Shown one piece after another: positions 53,168 to 60,900 of a DNA stretch of 64,000 nt. Positions within the stretch are counted from its first letter, which is position 1. The number at the start of each line of letters is the position of its first letter. The DNA lies in contig CAWJSI010000003.1 in assembly GCA_963845485.1 (NCBI GenBank), forward strand, positions 6,703 through 70,702. The letters are read 5' to 3'. Below the pieces are notes generated by a model. The model did not search any database. It saw only the letters and a list, made by a program, of their open reading frames with translations, and was not told the origin of the DNA. The DNA comes from Bog-756 sp963845485 (lineage in GTDB: Bacteria > Actinomycetota > Acidimicrobiia > Acidimicrobiales > RAAP-2). The position numbers and the translations under genes were made by a program.

Positions 53168-54400
53168 TCAGGTCCCCGAGGGATCGTCGAGCTCGGGGAG
53201 GCTGATCCGCTCCAGCCACAGTCCCGGGGCGTCCACCTCGGCGGGCGTGGGCAGATTCCGCGCCGAGGTCCACAGCCGGGCGAGGCCCTCTTCGCCGGCC
53301 CGCTCCACTACGCCGCTCACGAAGGACCGCCCCCGATCGACCTGGGCCTGGTCGAGGTCCAGCCCGAAGAGCGCACCGGCCGCCTCCTCGCCCTTCCCCC
53401 GCTCGGTGCGCCGGCGGTACCAGGCCTCGGCCAGCTGGGCGTGGGATCCCACCAGTTTGGTGCCGACCAGCGTGGCCACATGGTCGGCGTAGGCATCGAT
53501 GACCACGGCGAGCGCCGTGAGCTGATCCGACGTCCGTCGTGACTCCGGTGTCAGCAGCTCGCCGAGTAGGGCCTCGGGGTCGCCGAACATCCCCTGGAGG
53601 GACTCGAGGTCCATCCCGCTGCCCTCCAGTCCACCCGCACCACCGAGGGCGCCGAGTCGTCCCGTCAGGTCCTGCTGGGCGGCGGCCGACGAGGCGGCCA
53701 GGTCCAACAGGAGCTCCTCCATCCGACCACGCACGGCTGGCCTGGTCAGAACGGTGTTGGAGGCCAGCTCGCGAGCACACACCCAGAGCAGCGCCTCCTC
53801 CTCGGGCAGGCTCCAGTCGCGGGCGAACGAGACGATGTTCTCGGTGACCAGGAGCAGTTCGTCCGAGGGAGACCACGGCACCGCCAACGGGTACTGGCCT
53901 AGGGCTCGCTGGGCCAGGTGGCCGACCACCGAACCCACCTGAAGGCCGAAGAACATGGGCCCGAACTGACCGAGCAGGGCACCCAGGCCGCCCATGGGGT
54001 CCTCGGCGGCGAACGGGTCGGCCGTCGACGGATCGGTCGCCGACGGGGGCGGCCCCGCGGTCGGGGTCATGGCGACAAGCAGAGTGCGCCACGAATCGAG
54101 GGCGCGGACGGTCCACTCACCGGGACCCACCGGGACACAGGTCAGTCGACGTCCGTCGGGGGAGACGGGCAACCCGGTGGCCTCGGTCACGTTGAGCTCG
54201 GCCACCCGGGCCAGCTGTTCGAGTTGGATGCGCTGAACCGGGTCGACGTTGGCCTCGGGCGTGCCTCCGGTGGCCACGTTGACCGCAAAGGTACGGGTCA
54301 TCTCCCATTGACTGCCCGCGTTGCTGCCGAGCATGTTCATGAGGTCGCCGAGCAACGATTGGAACGGGTTGCCCGCGTCACCGGGTTCGGGCGGTGCCAT
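53168..54400 (-). CDS. DUF2342 (zinc-dependent metalloprotease-like) protein without HEXXH motif
   Basis: 410 residues. Family markers: MFFGLQVGSVVGHLAQRALGQY, DELLLVTENIVSFARDWSLP, a PTPAEVDAPGLWLERISLPE ending, and FVSGVVERAGEEGLARLW. Relatives carry a zinc-binding HEVIH-type motif where this protein has Arg210-Glu211-Leu-Ala-Ser214 (VCARELASN), so both His are gone and peptidase activity is unlikely. It is therefore a probable non-catalytic member. ATG 54400 starts MAPPEPGDAGNPFQSLLGDL. It is followed at 10 bases by the HtrA-like pseudoprotease gene transcribed in the same direction. Confidence 0.82.
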   Translation of the reverse strand: MAPPEPGDAGNPFQSLLGDLMNMLGSNAGSQWEMTRTFAVNVATGGTPEANVDPVQRIQLEQLARVAELNVTEATGLPVSPDGRRLTCVPVGPGEWTVRALDSWRTLLVAMTPTAGPPPSATDPSTADPFAAEDPMGGLGALLGQFGPMFFGLQVGSVVGHLAQRALGQYPLAVPWSPSDELLLVTENIVSFARDWSLPEEEALLWVCARELASNTVLTRPAVRGRMEELLLDLAASSAAAQQDLTGRLGALGGAGGLEGSGMDLESLQGMFGDPEALLGELLTPESRRTSDQLTALAVVIDAYADHVATLVGTKLVGSHAQLAEAWYRRRTERGKGEEAAGALFGLDLDQAQVDRGRSFVSGVVERAGEEGLARLWTSARNLPTPAEVDAPGLWLERISLPELDDPSGT

Positions 54401-54409
54401 CCCTTCAGC

Positions 54410-55696
54410 CTACGGTGATGAGCCGGCCTCCGGTGCATCGGGGGGCGGCTCCGCCACTTGGACGATCTCGGTGATCAGGCTCCCGTTCCGCTCGAAGGTG
54501 AGTTTCACGTCGGTCCCCGGCGGCGTGCTGTAGAGCCAGGTCCTGAGCTCGGCGCTGGATCGGACCCGGTAGCCGTTCACGGCGGTGACCACGTCCCCGT
54601 CCTCTAGGCCACCCTGCGCCGCCGGGCTCCCGCTCACCACCGCGTCGACCGCTGCCCCGTCCGGCTTTTGGGGCACGGTCGCCGTTTGGGCATTGGTGGC
54701 CGTGACCCCGATCCACCCCGGGTCCACCGCGTTGGACGAGACCAGCTGGTCGGCCACGCTCCACACCAGTTCGGCGGGCAGGAAGACCGAGGGGCCGACC
54801 AGGCCCGTGCCCCCGATGCGTTCGAGTATCCCGGTCACGTGGCCCTTGTCGTCGAGGAGCGGGCACCCGATGTCCCCTTCGGCCAGGGGTGCGGCCACCG
54901 CCGTGGTGGCGAAGGCCGAGCTGATCTTGTCGAGGCCGAGGGCCATCCCGCTGGCCACCACACTGCCGGCATAGAGCGCCGGGCTCGGCGCCTGACCGGT
55001 GTGACGTCCCGGCTCGAGGGCCATGGCCAGGGCCACGGTGCCCGTGGTCGGCGGGGCGAAGTCGAAGGTGGCGGCGGGAAGGTCGTCGGCGATCCTGAGC
55101 ACCGAGAGGCCTGTGGTCGGGTCGGTACCTACCGGTGACGCGGCCAGGCGGTCACCGTCGGCTTCGATGACCGTCACGGAGCTCGCTCCGGTCACGGCGG
55201 CCGAGGTGGTCACGATGATTCCTCCCGACTCGGCCACGAGACCTGTGGCCATCCGGCTGCCGCGATCGGTCGACACCACCAAACCCACCGTTGAGGGGAG
55301 GGCTGTCACCATCATCGTGTCCACCGTGGACTGCGGCGGGACGAGGCCCACTCCCGGCTCGGTGGTCGGGACGTCGGTCAGGGTCGCCCGCTGGGGTGTC
55401 GGGCTGTTGGCCGACGTGGGGTTGTTGGTGGTGGACACGACCAGGGCGGCCACCACCAGGACCACGATCACGCAGGCCGCGGCACCCCCGAACACCCACG
55501 GTCCGCTGCGGTCGCGGGGCTGAGTTCGGGGTACCGGTGCCGGCCCCGTACCTTCGGGCCGGATCGATGACGACTCCGAGGGGTGGCGCCAGAGCCGGTC
55601 GTCAGGGGGAATCCATCCGCGCAGCCGATCGGCGTCCGGGTCGTCCCAGTCCTCATCGGGATCCCGACCCGACGGCCCCTGGTCCTCTCCGTCCAC
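54410..55696 (-). CDS. HtrA-like pseudoprotease with PDZ domain
   Basis: 428 residues. Acidic cytoplasmic N-terminus (about 1-65), a transmembrane helix (GAAACVIVVLVVAALVV, 71-87), a trypsin-like domain and a PDZ domain (about 310-410, IGVTATNAQ, LEDGDVVTAVNGYRV). Aligned with the active HtrA 2 kb away, the catalytic His is Ala167 (TSAAVTG for TNNHVV), the Asp is Gly196 (TTGLSVLRI) and the Ser is Ile276 (GDIGCPL for GNSGGPL). All three catalytic residues are lost, yet the fold is kept. GTG 55696 follows TAACCT by 8 bases on the minus strand. Confidence 0.83.
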   Translation of the reverse strand: MDGEDQGPSGRDPDEDWDDPDADRLRGWIPPDDRLWRHPSESSSIRPEGTGPAPVPRTQPRDRSGPWVFGGAAACVIVVLVVAALVVSTTNNPTSANSPTPQRATLTDVPTTEPGVGLVPPQSTVDTMMVTALPSTVGLVVSTDRGSRMATGLVAESGGIIVTTSAAVTGASSVTVIEADGDRLAASPVGTDPTTGLSVLRIADDLPAATFDFAPPTTGTVALAMALEPGRHTGQAPSPALYAGSVVASGMALGLDKISSAFATTAVAAPLAEGDIGCPLLDDKGHVTGILERIGGTGLVGPSVFLPAELVWSVADQLVSSNAVDPGWIGVTATNAQTATVPQKPDGAAVDAVVSGSPAAQGGLEDGDVVTAVNGYRVRSSAELRTWLYSTPPGTDVKLTFERNGSLITEIVQVAEPPPDAPEAGSSP

Positions 55697-55704
55697 GAGC
55701 CCAG

Positions 55705-55710
55705 AGGTTA
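55705..55710 (-). promoter_or_regulatory. Putative -10 box for the HtrA-like pseudoprotease gene
   Basis: On the minus strand TAACCT ends 8 bases before GTG 55696, the leaderless spacing seen elsewhere. Confidence 0.45.
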
Positions 55711-55796
55711 GTGACGACCGGGGGGTTTGGTGCGTCGGGCGACCAGCCGGCCGGGGACCGATGCACGGTCCACACCGTTCGTCGGGCACCTGGCCC

Positions 55797-55802
55797 TACG
55801 AT
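55797..55802 (+). promoter_or_regulatory. Putative -10 box for mreB
   Basis: TACGAT ends 6 bases before GTG 55809; no Shine-Dalgarno sequence is present. Confidence 0.5.
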
Positions 55803-55808
55803 GACGGC

Positions 55809-56813
55809 GTGGCTAGGGACCTGGCGATCGATCTCGGCACGGCGAACACCCTTGTCTACGCCAAGGGTCGGGGGATCGTCCTCAACCAGCCCACGGTCAT
55901 CGCTCTCGACACCCGGTCCCACGATGTCCTGGCCGTGGGCAACGAGGCCTGGCAGATGATCGGGCGGACGCCGGGCTACATCGTGGCCGTGCGACCCCTC
56001 CGAGAGGGGGCCATCACCGACTTCGACATCACGGAGCGGATGATCCGGCTCCTGCTGCGCCGGGCCGGGGTGACGAGGTTGAACCGGCCCCGGGTCCTCA
56101 TCTGCGTGCCTTCGGCCATCACCTCGGTGGAGCGCCGCGCCGTCAAAGAGGCGGCCCGACGGGCCGGGGCGTCGGCCGCCCATCTGATCGAACAGCCGAT
56201 GGCCGCGGCCATCGGAGCCGGGCTCGACATCCACGAGCCGGTCGGCAACATGGTGGTCGACGTGGGGGGCGGAACCACCGAGACGGCGGTGATCTCGCTC
56301 GGTGGCGTGGTGGCCTCCCACGCCATCCGCTGTGGGGGGTTCGACATGGACGCCGCCATCCAGAGCTACGTGCGCCAGCGGTACGGCATCGCCATCGGCG
56401 AGCGCACCGGCGAGGAGCTCAAGCTGGCCATCGGCTCGGCTCTTCCCTATGCCGACGAGATGCGGGCGCAGGTGCGCGGTCGCGAGATCTCGACGGGGAT
56501 GCCGAAGACCGTGGTCCTCACGCCCGAGGAGATCCGCGACGCGCTGCGCGACCTCGTCGAGCTCATCGTGGCCACGGTCGTGGAGTGCCTCGGCGAGTCA
56601 CCCCCGGAGCTGGCCCAGGACATCATCTACGAAGGGATCCACCTCGTCGGAGGAGGAGCGCTCCTACGGGGGCTGGCCAACCGACTGGCCGACGAGACCG
56701 AGGTGCCGGTCCACCTGGTGGCTACGCCGCTCGAGTGCGTCGTGGTCGGAGCCGGGATGTGCCTCGACTCCTTCGACAGCCTCCGTCCCATCTTCGCCGC
56801 CGCCGAGTCCTGA
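55809..56813 (+). CDS. mreB: MreB/Mbl actin-like cell-shape protein
   Basis: 334 residues. ATP-binding actin-fold motifs: DLAIDLGTANTLVYAKGRG (phosphate 1), MVVDVGGGTTETAVISLG (phosphate 2) and GIHLVGGGALLRGLANRL (adenosine). A polymer-forming scaffold for peptidoglycan synthases. Start GTG 55809 gives VARDLAIDLG, so the short N-terminal membrane-binding helix of many MreB proteins is missing or very short. mreC, mreD, pbp2 and rodA are not adjacent. The 3' end is 3 bases from the convergent HEAT gene. Confidence 0.93.
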   Translation: MARDLAIDLGTANTLVYAKGRGIVLNQPTVIALDTRSHDVLAVGNEAWQMIGRTPGYIVAVRPLREGAITDFDITERMIRLLLRRAGVTRLNRPRVLICVPSAITSVERRAVKEAARRAGASAAHLIEQPMAAAIGAGLDIHEPVGNMVVDVGGGTTETAVISLGGVVASHAIRCGGFDMDAAIQSYVRQRYGIAIGERTGEELKLAIGSALPYADEMRAQVRGREISTGMPKTVVLTPEEIRDALRDLVELIVATVVECLGESPPELAQDIIYEGIHLVGGGALLRGLANRLADETEVPVHLVATPLECVVVGAGMCLDSFDSLRPIFAAAES

Positions 56814-56816
56814 GCG

Positions 56817-57521
56817 TTACTCCAGGGCCAACAGGTCCTCGGCGACCTGGCGGACCTGCCAGTCACGATCCTCGAGGCAGCGGCGCAGGGCCGCTTCGAC
56901 TTGTGGCCCCTCGAAGGCGGCCAGGGCCACGGCGGCCCGACGCCTCACCGCCGGCTTGTCCTCCAGGGCGGCCAGCACGGCCGGCAGACCACCGGGGTCG
57001 CCGATGGCCCCGAGCGCGGCCACGGCCGCCTCGCGGCACAGCGGGTCGCGATGACCGGTATCGGTGGCGGCCAGGATGGCGAGCACGGTGACGGCGGAGC
57101 GTTCACCCCGTTCCCCGAGCGACCACGCCGTCATCTCGACGACCGACTCGTCGACGTCGTCCAACAGTCCGACGATGGCAACGTCAGGCCGCGACGCCGT
57201 TAGCTCGGCGGCTCGTCGGCGCACGGTGGGTTCCGGATCGGCACAGGCCGCCGTGACCTCGTCGTCGGTGAGGGCGCCGAGTCGCTCGAGCGCCCCGAGG
57301 GCCGTGGCCCGCACCCGAGCCGACGGATCGGTCAGGCCCGAGCGGGCCGTGGCCTCGTCGTGGCGGTGTCCGGCCAGGGCCACCGCCCGCCGCCGTTCGA
57401 CGACTGGCAGCGGGGCGACTCCGGTGCCTCCGATTTCGGCGGGTTCCGTGGCAGGCTTCTGGACGGCGTCGGCGTCCCCATCTCCCGCCGATGGCGCATC
57501 GGCTGCATCCGGAGCTACCAC
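56817..57521 (-). CDS. HEAT-repeat protein
   Basis: 234 residues with about five HEAT-like helical repeats of roughly 31 residues: DPSARVRATALGALERLGAL, DPEPTVRRRAAELTAS, DESVVEMTAWSLGERGER, DPLCREAAVAALGAIGD, and DKPAVRRRAAVALAAFEG plus RDWQVRQVAEDLLALE. Such solenoids mediate protein contacts; no partner is evident. The first 45 residues are Ala/Asp-rich and the start is doubtful. GTG 57521 is chosen, with CATAGT on the minus strand 6 bases before. The divergent Lon/PDZ start lies only 10 bases beyond. Confidence 0.75.
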   Translation of the reverse strand: MVAPDAADAPSAGDGDADAVQKPATEPAEIGGTGVAPLPVVERRRAVALAGHRHDEATARSGLTDPSARVRATALGALERLGALTDDEVTAACADPEPTVRRRAAELTASRPDVAIVGLLDDVDESVVEMTAWSLGERGERSAVTVLAILAATDTGHRDPLCREAAVAALGAIGDPGGLPAVLAALEDKPAVRRRAAVALAAFEGPQVEAALRRCLEDRDWQVRQVAEDLLALE

Positions 57522-57530
57522 CTCACCACT

Positions 57531-58808
57531 ATGACCGACGACCACGACCACATGGGGCTGAACCCGGCCGACGCCGGGACAGCCACCCCGCCCGACACCG
57601 GTATCCCCGTGCCGTCGCTGGCCTCCCCGTCGAGCGTGCCTTCTCTGGCCACTGACGTCGGTCCACCCGAGGTGTCTCCGACTCCGACTCCGCCCCGGCA
57701 GCGGAGCCGGCGTCGCTACTGGGCGTGGGCGGTGTTCATCGTGGTGGTCGTGGCCCTCGTGATCGCCTCCCGCTGGAACCTCGACTACTACGCGCTGCAG
57801 CCGGGATCGGCTCAGTCGGTGCAGCAGTTCATCACGGTGCCTCCGGACAAGAGCCACCCGGTCACCCACCCCGTGCTCCTCACCGACGTGGAGATCGGCA
57901 GGGTGACGGCGCTCACCTATCTGTTCTTCAAGCTGCAGAGCAACTCGGCCCTCGAGCAGGTGGACTCGGTGACGGGTGGCACGCCCCCATCGCAGCTCAC
58001 GGCCCAGGGGAATCTCGAGATGTCCCAGGCCGAAGACGACGCCAAGGCCGCCGCCCTCGACCGGCTGGGGTACACCGTGACGGCCACCCCGTCTGGTGCG
58101 GTCATCTTCGGGACCTTTCCGGGGACCCCGGCCTACGGGGTCCTCCAGGTCGGCGATGTCGTCACCGCCGTCAACGGTGTGCCCACCCCGTCGACCCAAG
58201 CCTTCAACACCGCCCTCAAGCCTCTGCACTCGGGACAGACCGTCGACCTCACCGTGCTGCGGGGCGGAAAGGGTGCACCGGTCTCGGTGCCCATCACCTT
58301 GAAGACGACCGCAGTGGACCTCGGAGGGGGCGAGGTCGTCCATCTGGATCTGGGCGTCGACAGCGAGGACCAAATCGACTACACCTTCCCCTTCCCAGTG
58401 GCCATCAATGTGACCAACATCGGGGGACCCTCAGCCGGGCTCGCCATGACCCTCGGCGTCATCGACGCCCTGACCAACGGGTCAGTGACCGGCGGGCACA
58501 CCGTGGCGGCCACCGGAACCATCGATGCCCAAGGGGACGTGGGCGACGTCGGGGGAGTGGCGCAGAAGACCGTGGCGGTGGAGAACGCCGGAGCCACCAT
58601 CTTCCTCGTGCCGCCCCAGGAGTACAAAGCGGCGTTGTCCAAGGTCAAGCCGGGATTGCAGGTCTACGCCGTGTCCACCTTGAATCAGGCGCTGCAGGTC
58701 CTGGCGGCCCACGGTGGGAAGGTGCCTCCGGTGCCGTCGGGGGCGAGCACCCGCCGCACCCAGGAGTACCACTGCAGGATGACGGCGCTCGTCCACGCAC
58801 GGTCGTAG
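57531..58808 (+). CDS. Membrane-anchored PDZ/Lon-type protease (YlbL-like)
   Basis: 425 residues. Pro-rich N-terminus, one transmembrane helix (about 64-82, WAVFIVVVVALVIASRW), a PDZ domain (about 185-265, GVLQVGDVVTAVNGV) and a C-terminal Lon S16 domain. The catalytic Ser is in GGPSAGLAMTLGVIDAL and the Lys in GGVAQKTVAVENAG, so the dyad is intact. Members are found throughout Gram-positive bacteria and act on exported or membrane proteins. It adds a third protease-type gene to this region. ATG 57531 is the start, with TACCAC 9 bases upstream. Confidence 0.9.
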   Translation: MTDDHDHMGLNPADAGTATPPDTGIPVPSLASPSSVPSLATDVGPPEVSPTPTPPRQRSRRRYWAWAVFIVVVVALVIASRWNLDYYALQPGSAQSVQQFITVPPDKSHPVTHPVLLTDVEIGRVTALTYLFFKLQSNSALEQVDSVTGGTPPSQLTAQGNLEMSQAEDDAKAAALDRLGYTVTATPSGAVIFGTFPGTPAYGVLQVGDVVTAVNGVPTPSTQAFNTALKPLHSGQTVDLTVLRGGKGAPVSVPITLKTTAVDLGGGEVVHLDLGVDSEDQIDYTFPFPVAINVTNIGGPSAGLAMTLGVIDALTNGSVTGGHTVAATGTIDAQGDVGDVGGVAQKTVAVENAGATIFLVPPQEYKAALSKVKPGLQVYAVSTLNQALQVLAAHGGKVPPVPSGASTRRTQEYHCRMTALVHARS

Positions 58809-58811
58809 GCT
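58806..58811 (+). promoter_or_regulatory. Putative -10 box for the DivIVA-type gene
   Basis: TAGGCT begins inside the upstream stop codon (TAG) and ends 7 bases before ATG 58819. Confidence 0.5.
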
Positions 58812-58818
58812 CTCGGCC

Positions 58819-60891
58819 ATGCCCGAGGAGCGACTGATGTCCATCTCGTCCTCATCTCATCTCACGCCCGACGACGTGGCCCGACACTCGTTCGGGACGG
58901 TGCGCCGCGGATTCGACCCCGGCGAGGTCCGTGCCTACCTCGAATCGCTGGCCGCGAGCTTGCGGGGCGTGGCCGAGCGGGAACGCCAGCTCCTCGACGA
59001 ACTGTCCGACGCGGAGTACCGGGCCAGCCACCCGGTGCTGGACGAGGCGACACTGACGGCCGCCCTCGGCTCCGAGACGGCCCGGGTGCTCCACAGCGCC
59101 CACGAGGTGGCCGCAGAGATGCTGGCCAAGTCGGAGGCCGAGGCCAACCGCCTGTTGACCGAGGGCCGCGAGGAGATCCAGCAGACCAGGGCCCACACCG
59201 AGGCACGGCTGGCCGAGAAGTCCGACGCCATCGAAGCCGCCGCCGCCGAACTGCAGGAGCGGATCGAGCAGCAGTCCGCCGCCATCATGGACCGGTCCCG
59301 GCGCGAAGCCGATGCCCTGCTCGAACAGGCACGGGAGACGTGTCGGGCCATGGTGGAAGAAGCCCAGGGGCTCCGGGCCCGCGTGCTGGCCGATCTCTCT
59401 AAGCGTCGGAAGGTCCTGCACGTGCAGATCGAGCAGCTCCGGGCCGGTCGGGAGCAGCTGGCCGAGACGGTCCACGACGTGCGCCGTTCGGTCGACACCA
59501 TCGCCAACGAGCTGTTCGCCGCCGAGGACAACGCCCGACTGGCCGCCGAGGCTGCCGGCCGGGAGGCTCTCGATCGGGTGGATACGGCATCGCCCGAGGA
59601 GCTGGCCGCCCAGCTGTTGGCCGACGAGCACGAGTCGGTGGTGGCCCTCGAAACCGGAACCGACGTCCCCCCCGAGGCCGAGACGGCCACGGCGGCCCCG
59701 ACCGAGACTGATGGTGCAGTTACGGGTGGGGCCGAGCTCGAAGACGGTGCGGAGCCACCCACCGGGTCGCCGGAGTTCTACGACCAGCTCGAGGTCCACG
59801 ACCCCGAAGGCGTGCAGATCATCGGGGCCGTCGTGGCCGGGGCCGAGACGGCGGAGGGGGCGACGGGATCCGACGAACTCCCTGAGGACTCCCCGGCGCC
59901 CGAAGAGGTCGACGCGCTCTTCGCCAAACTCCGGGCCGCCCGTCAGAGCGAGGAGACCCCCGAGCCGGTGCCCGAGTCCGTGCCCGAGCCGGTGCCCGAT
60001 GCCGGAGTGGTCACCGCAGCGGAGGCCACCACCGATGCGACGCCGGCGAAAGCGGCGGCCAAAACATCGAAATCCGGGACCAAGGCCTCACCGAGATCCG
60101 GCGCGAAGGCGGCCGGAAAAGCCGCCACACCCGCCACTGCCCCCGAGGTGGTTCCTGATGCCCAGGGGACGGACACGGGATCCGAGCCCGCGGAGGAGGA
60201 CGAGGACGGGCCACCAGAGGAGCGCAACCCGCTCGCCGTCCGCAGGGACGAACTCATCGATCCCGTCGTGACGACGCTCTCCCGCCGCCTGAAGCGGACG
60301 TTGCAGGACAGCCAGAACGAGCTGCTCGACAGCCTGCGCTCCAACGGCTCCCAGTGGTCGACCGACCTCCTGCCCGACGAGACCGAGCACATCGACAGCT
60401 TCTCCACCGCCGCCCTCCCTGCCCTCGAGCAGGCCGCCGCCGCCGGTGTGTCCTTCACTGGGCTGCGTGGGGCCTCCGGACCGAAGACCGACGACCTGGT
60501 GGGCATCGCCCACGACCTGGCTGTGGCCGTGGTCGGTCCCTTGCGTCGCCGGCTCAGTGGCGGGGACGGCCTCGACGGAGCCGACGAGTCGATGGTGGCC
60601 GAACACGTGGGATCGGCCTTCCGCGAATGGAAGGGCGAGCGGATCGAACGCCTGGCCGGCGACCACGTGGTTGCGGCGTTCTCGGCCGGCACCATCGCAG
60701 CAGCAGAGGGTGGATCCCCCGCCCAACTGGAGTGGGTGGCCGTTTCCGATTCGGGAGACAACCCCTGTCCCGATTGCGAGGACAACGGCCTGTCCGGCTC
60801 CCTAATGCCCGGTGAGGAATTTCCCACCGGGCACCGGCACCCACCCGCCCACTCCGGGTGTCGATGCCTCCTCGCCCTCTCCGCCACCTAG
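58819..60891 (+). CDS. DivIVA-domain coiled-coil protein with C-terminal MuF-like Cys/His motif
   Basis: 690 residues. The N-terminal DivIVA signature (about 15-50: LTPDDVARHSFGTVRRGFDP, GEVRAYLESL) is followed by a long coiled coil (about 50-255), an acidic and Ala/Lys-rich low-complexity region (about 270-465, with PVPESVPEPVP repeats and KAAAKTSKSGTKA), then a folded C-terminal part (about 470-690). The end contains CPDC (650-653), FPTGHRHPPAHSGCRC (668-683) and LLALSAT. Spacing CxxC...HPPxHxxCRC is that of the Mu gpF/SPP1 gp7 phage head morphogenesis domain. DivIVA proteins mark curved membrane and recruit growth or division proteins. No other phage gene is nearby. Confidence 0.85.
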   Translation: MPEERLMSISSSSHLTPDDVARHSFGTVRRGFDPGEVRAYLESLAASLRGVAERERQLLDELSDAEYRASHPVLDEATLTAALGSETARVLHSAHEVAAEMLAKSEAEANRLLTEGREEIQQTRAHTEARLAEKSDAIEAAAAELQERIEQQSAAIMDRSRREADALLEQARETCRAMVEEAQGLRARVLADLSKRRKVLHVQIEQLRAGREQLAETVHDVRRSVDTIANELFAAEDNARLAAEAAGREALDRVDTASPEELAAQLLADEHESVVALETGTDVPPEAETATAAPTETDGAVTGGAELEDGAEPPTGSPEFYDQLEVHDPEGVQIIGAVVAGAETAEGATGSDELPEDSPAPEEVDALFAKLRAARQSEETPEPVPESVPEPVPDAGVVTAAEATTDATPAKAAAKTSKSGTKASPRSGAKAAGKAATPATAPEVVPDAQGTDTGSEPAEEDEDGPPEERNPLAVRRDELIDPVVTTLSRRLKRTLQDSQNELLDSLRSNGSQWSTDLLPDETEHIDSFSTAALPALEQAAAAGVSFTGLRGASGPKTDDLVGIAHDLAVAVVGPLRRRLSGGDGLDGADESMVAEHVGSAFREWKGERIERLAGDHVVAAFSAGTIAAAEGGSPAQLEWVAVSDSGDNPCPDCEDNGLSGSLMPGEEFPTGHRHPPAHSGCRCLLALSAT

Positions 60892-60894
60892 GCT
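60889..60894 (+). promoter_or_regulatory. Putative -10 box for the UPF0182 gene
   Basis: TAGGCT, again starting in the stop codon of the upstream gene, ends 6 bases before GTG 60901. Confidence 0.5.
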
Positions 60895-60900
60895 GCTGCC

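Noticed and set aside
58819..60891. Prophage remnant, because of the MuF-like motif
   Set aside because: No portal, terminase, capsid, integrase or att site is nearby, and the gene's neighbours are chromosomal core genes.
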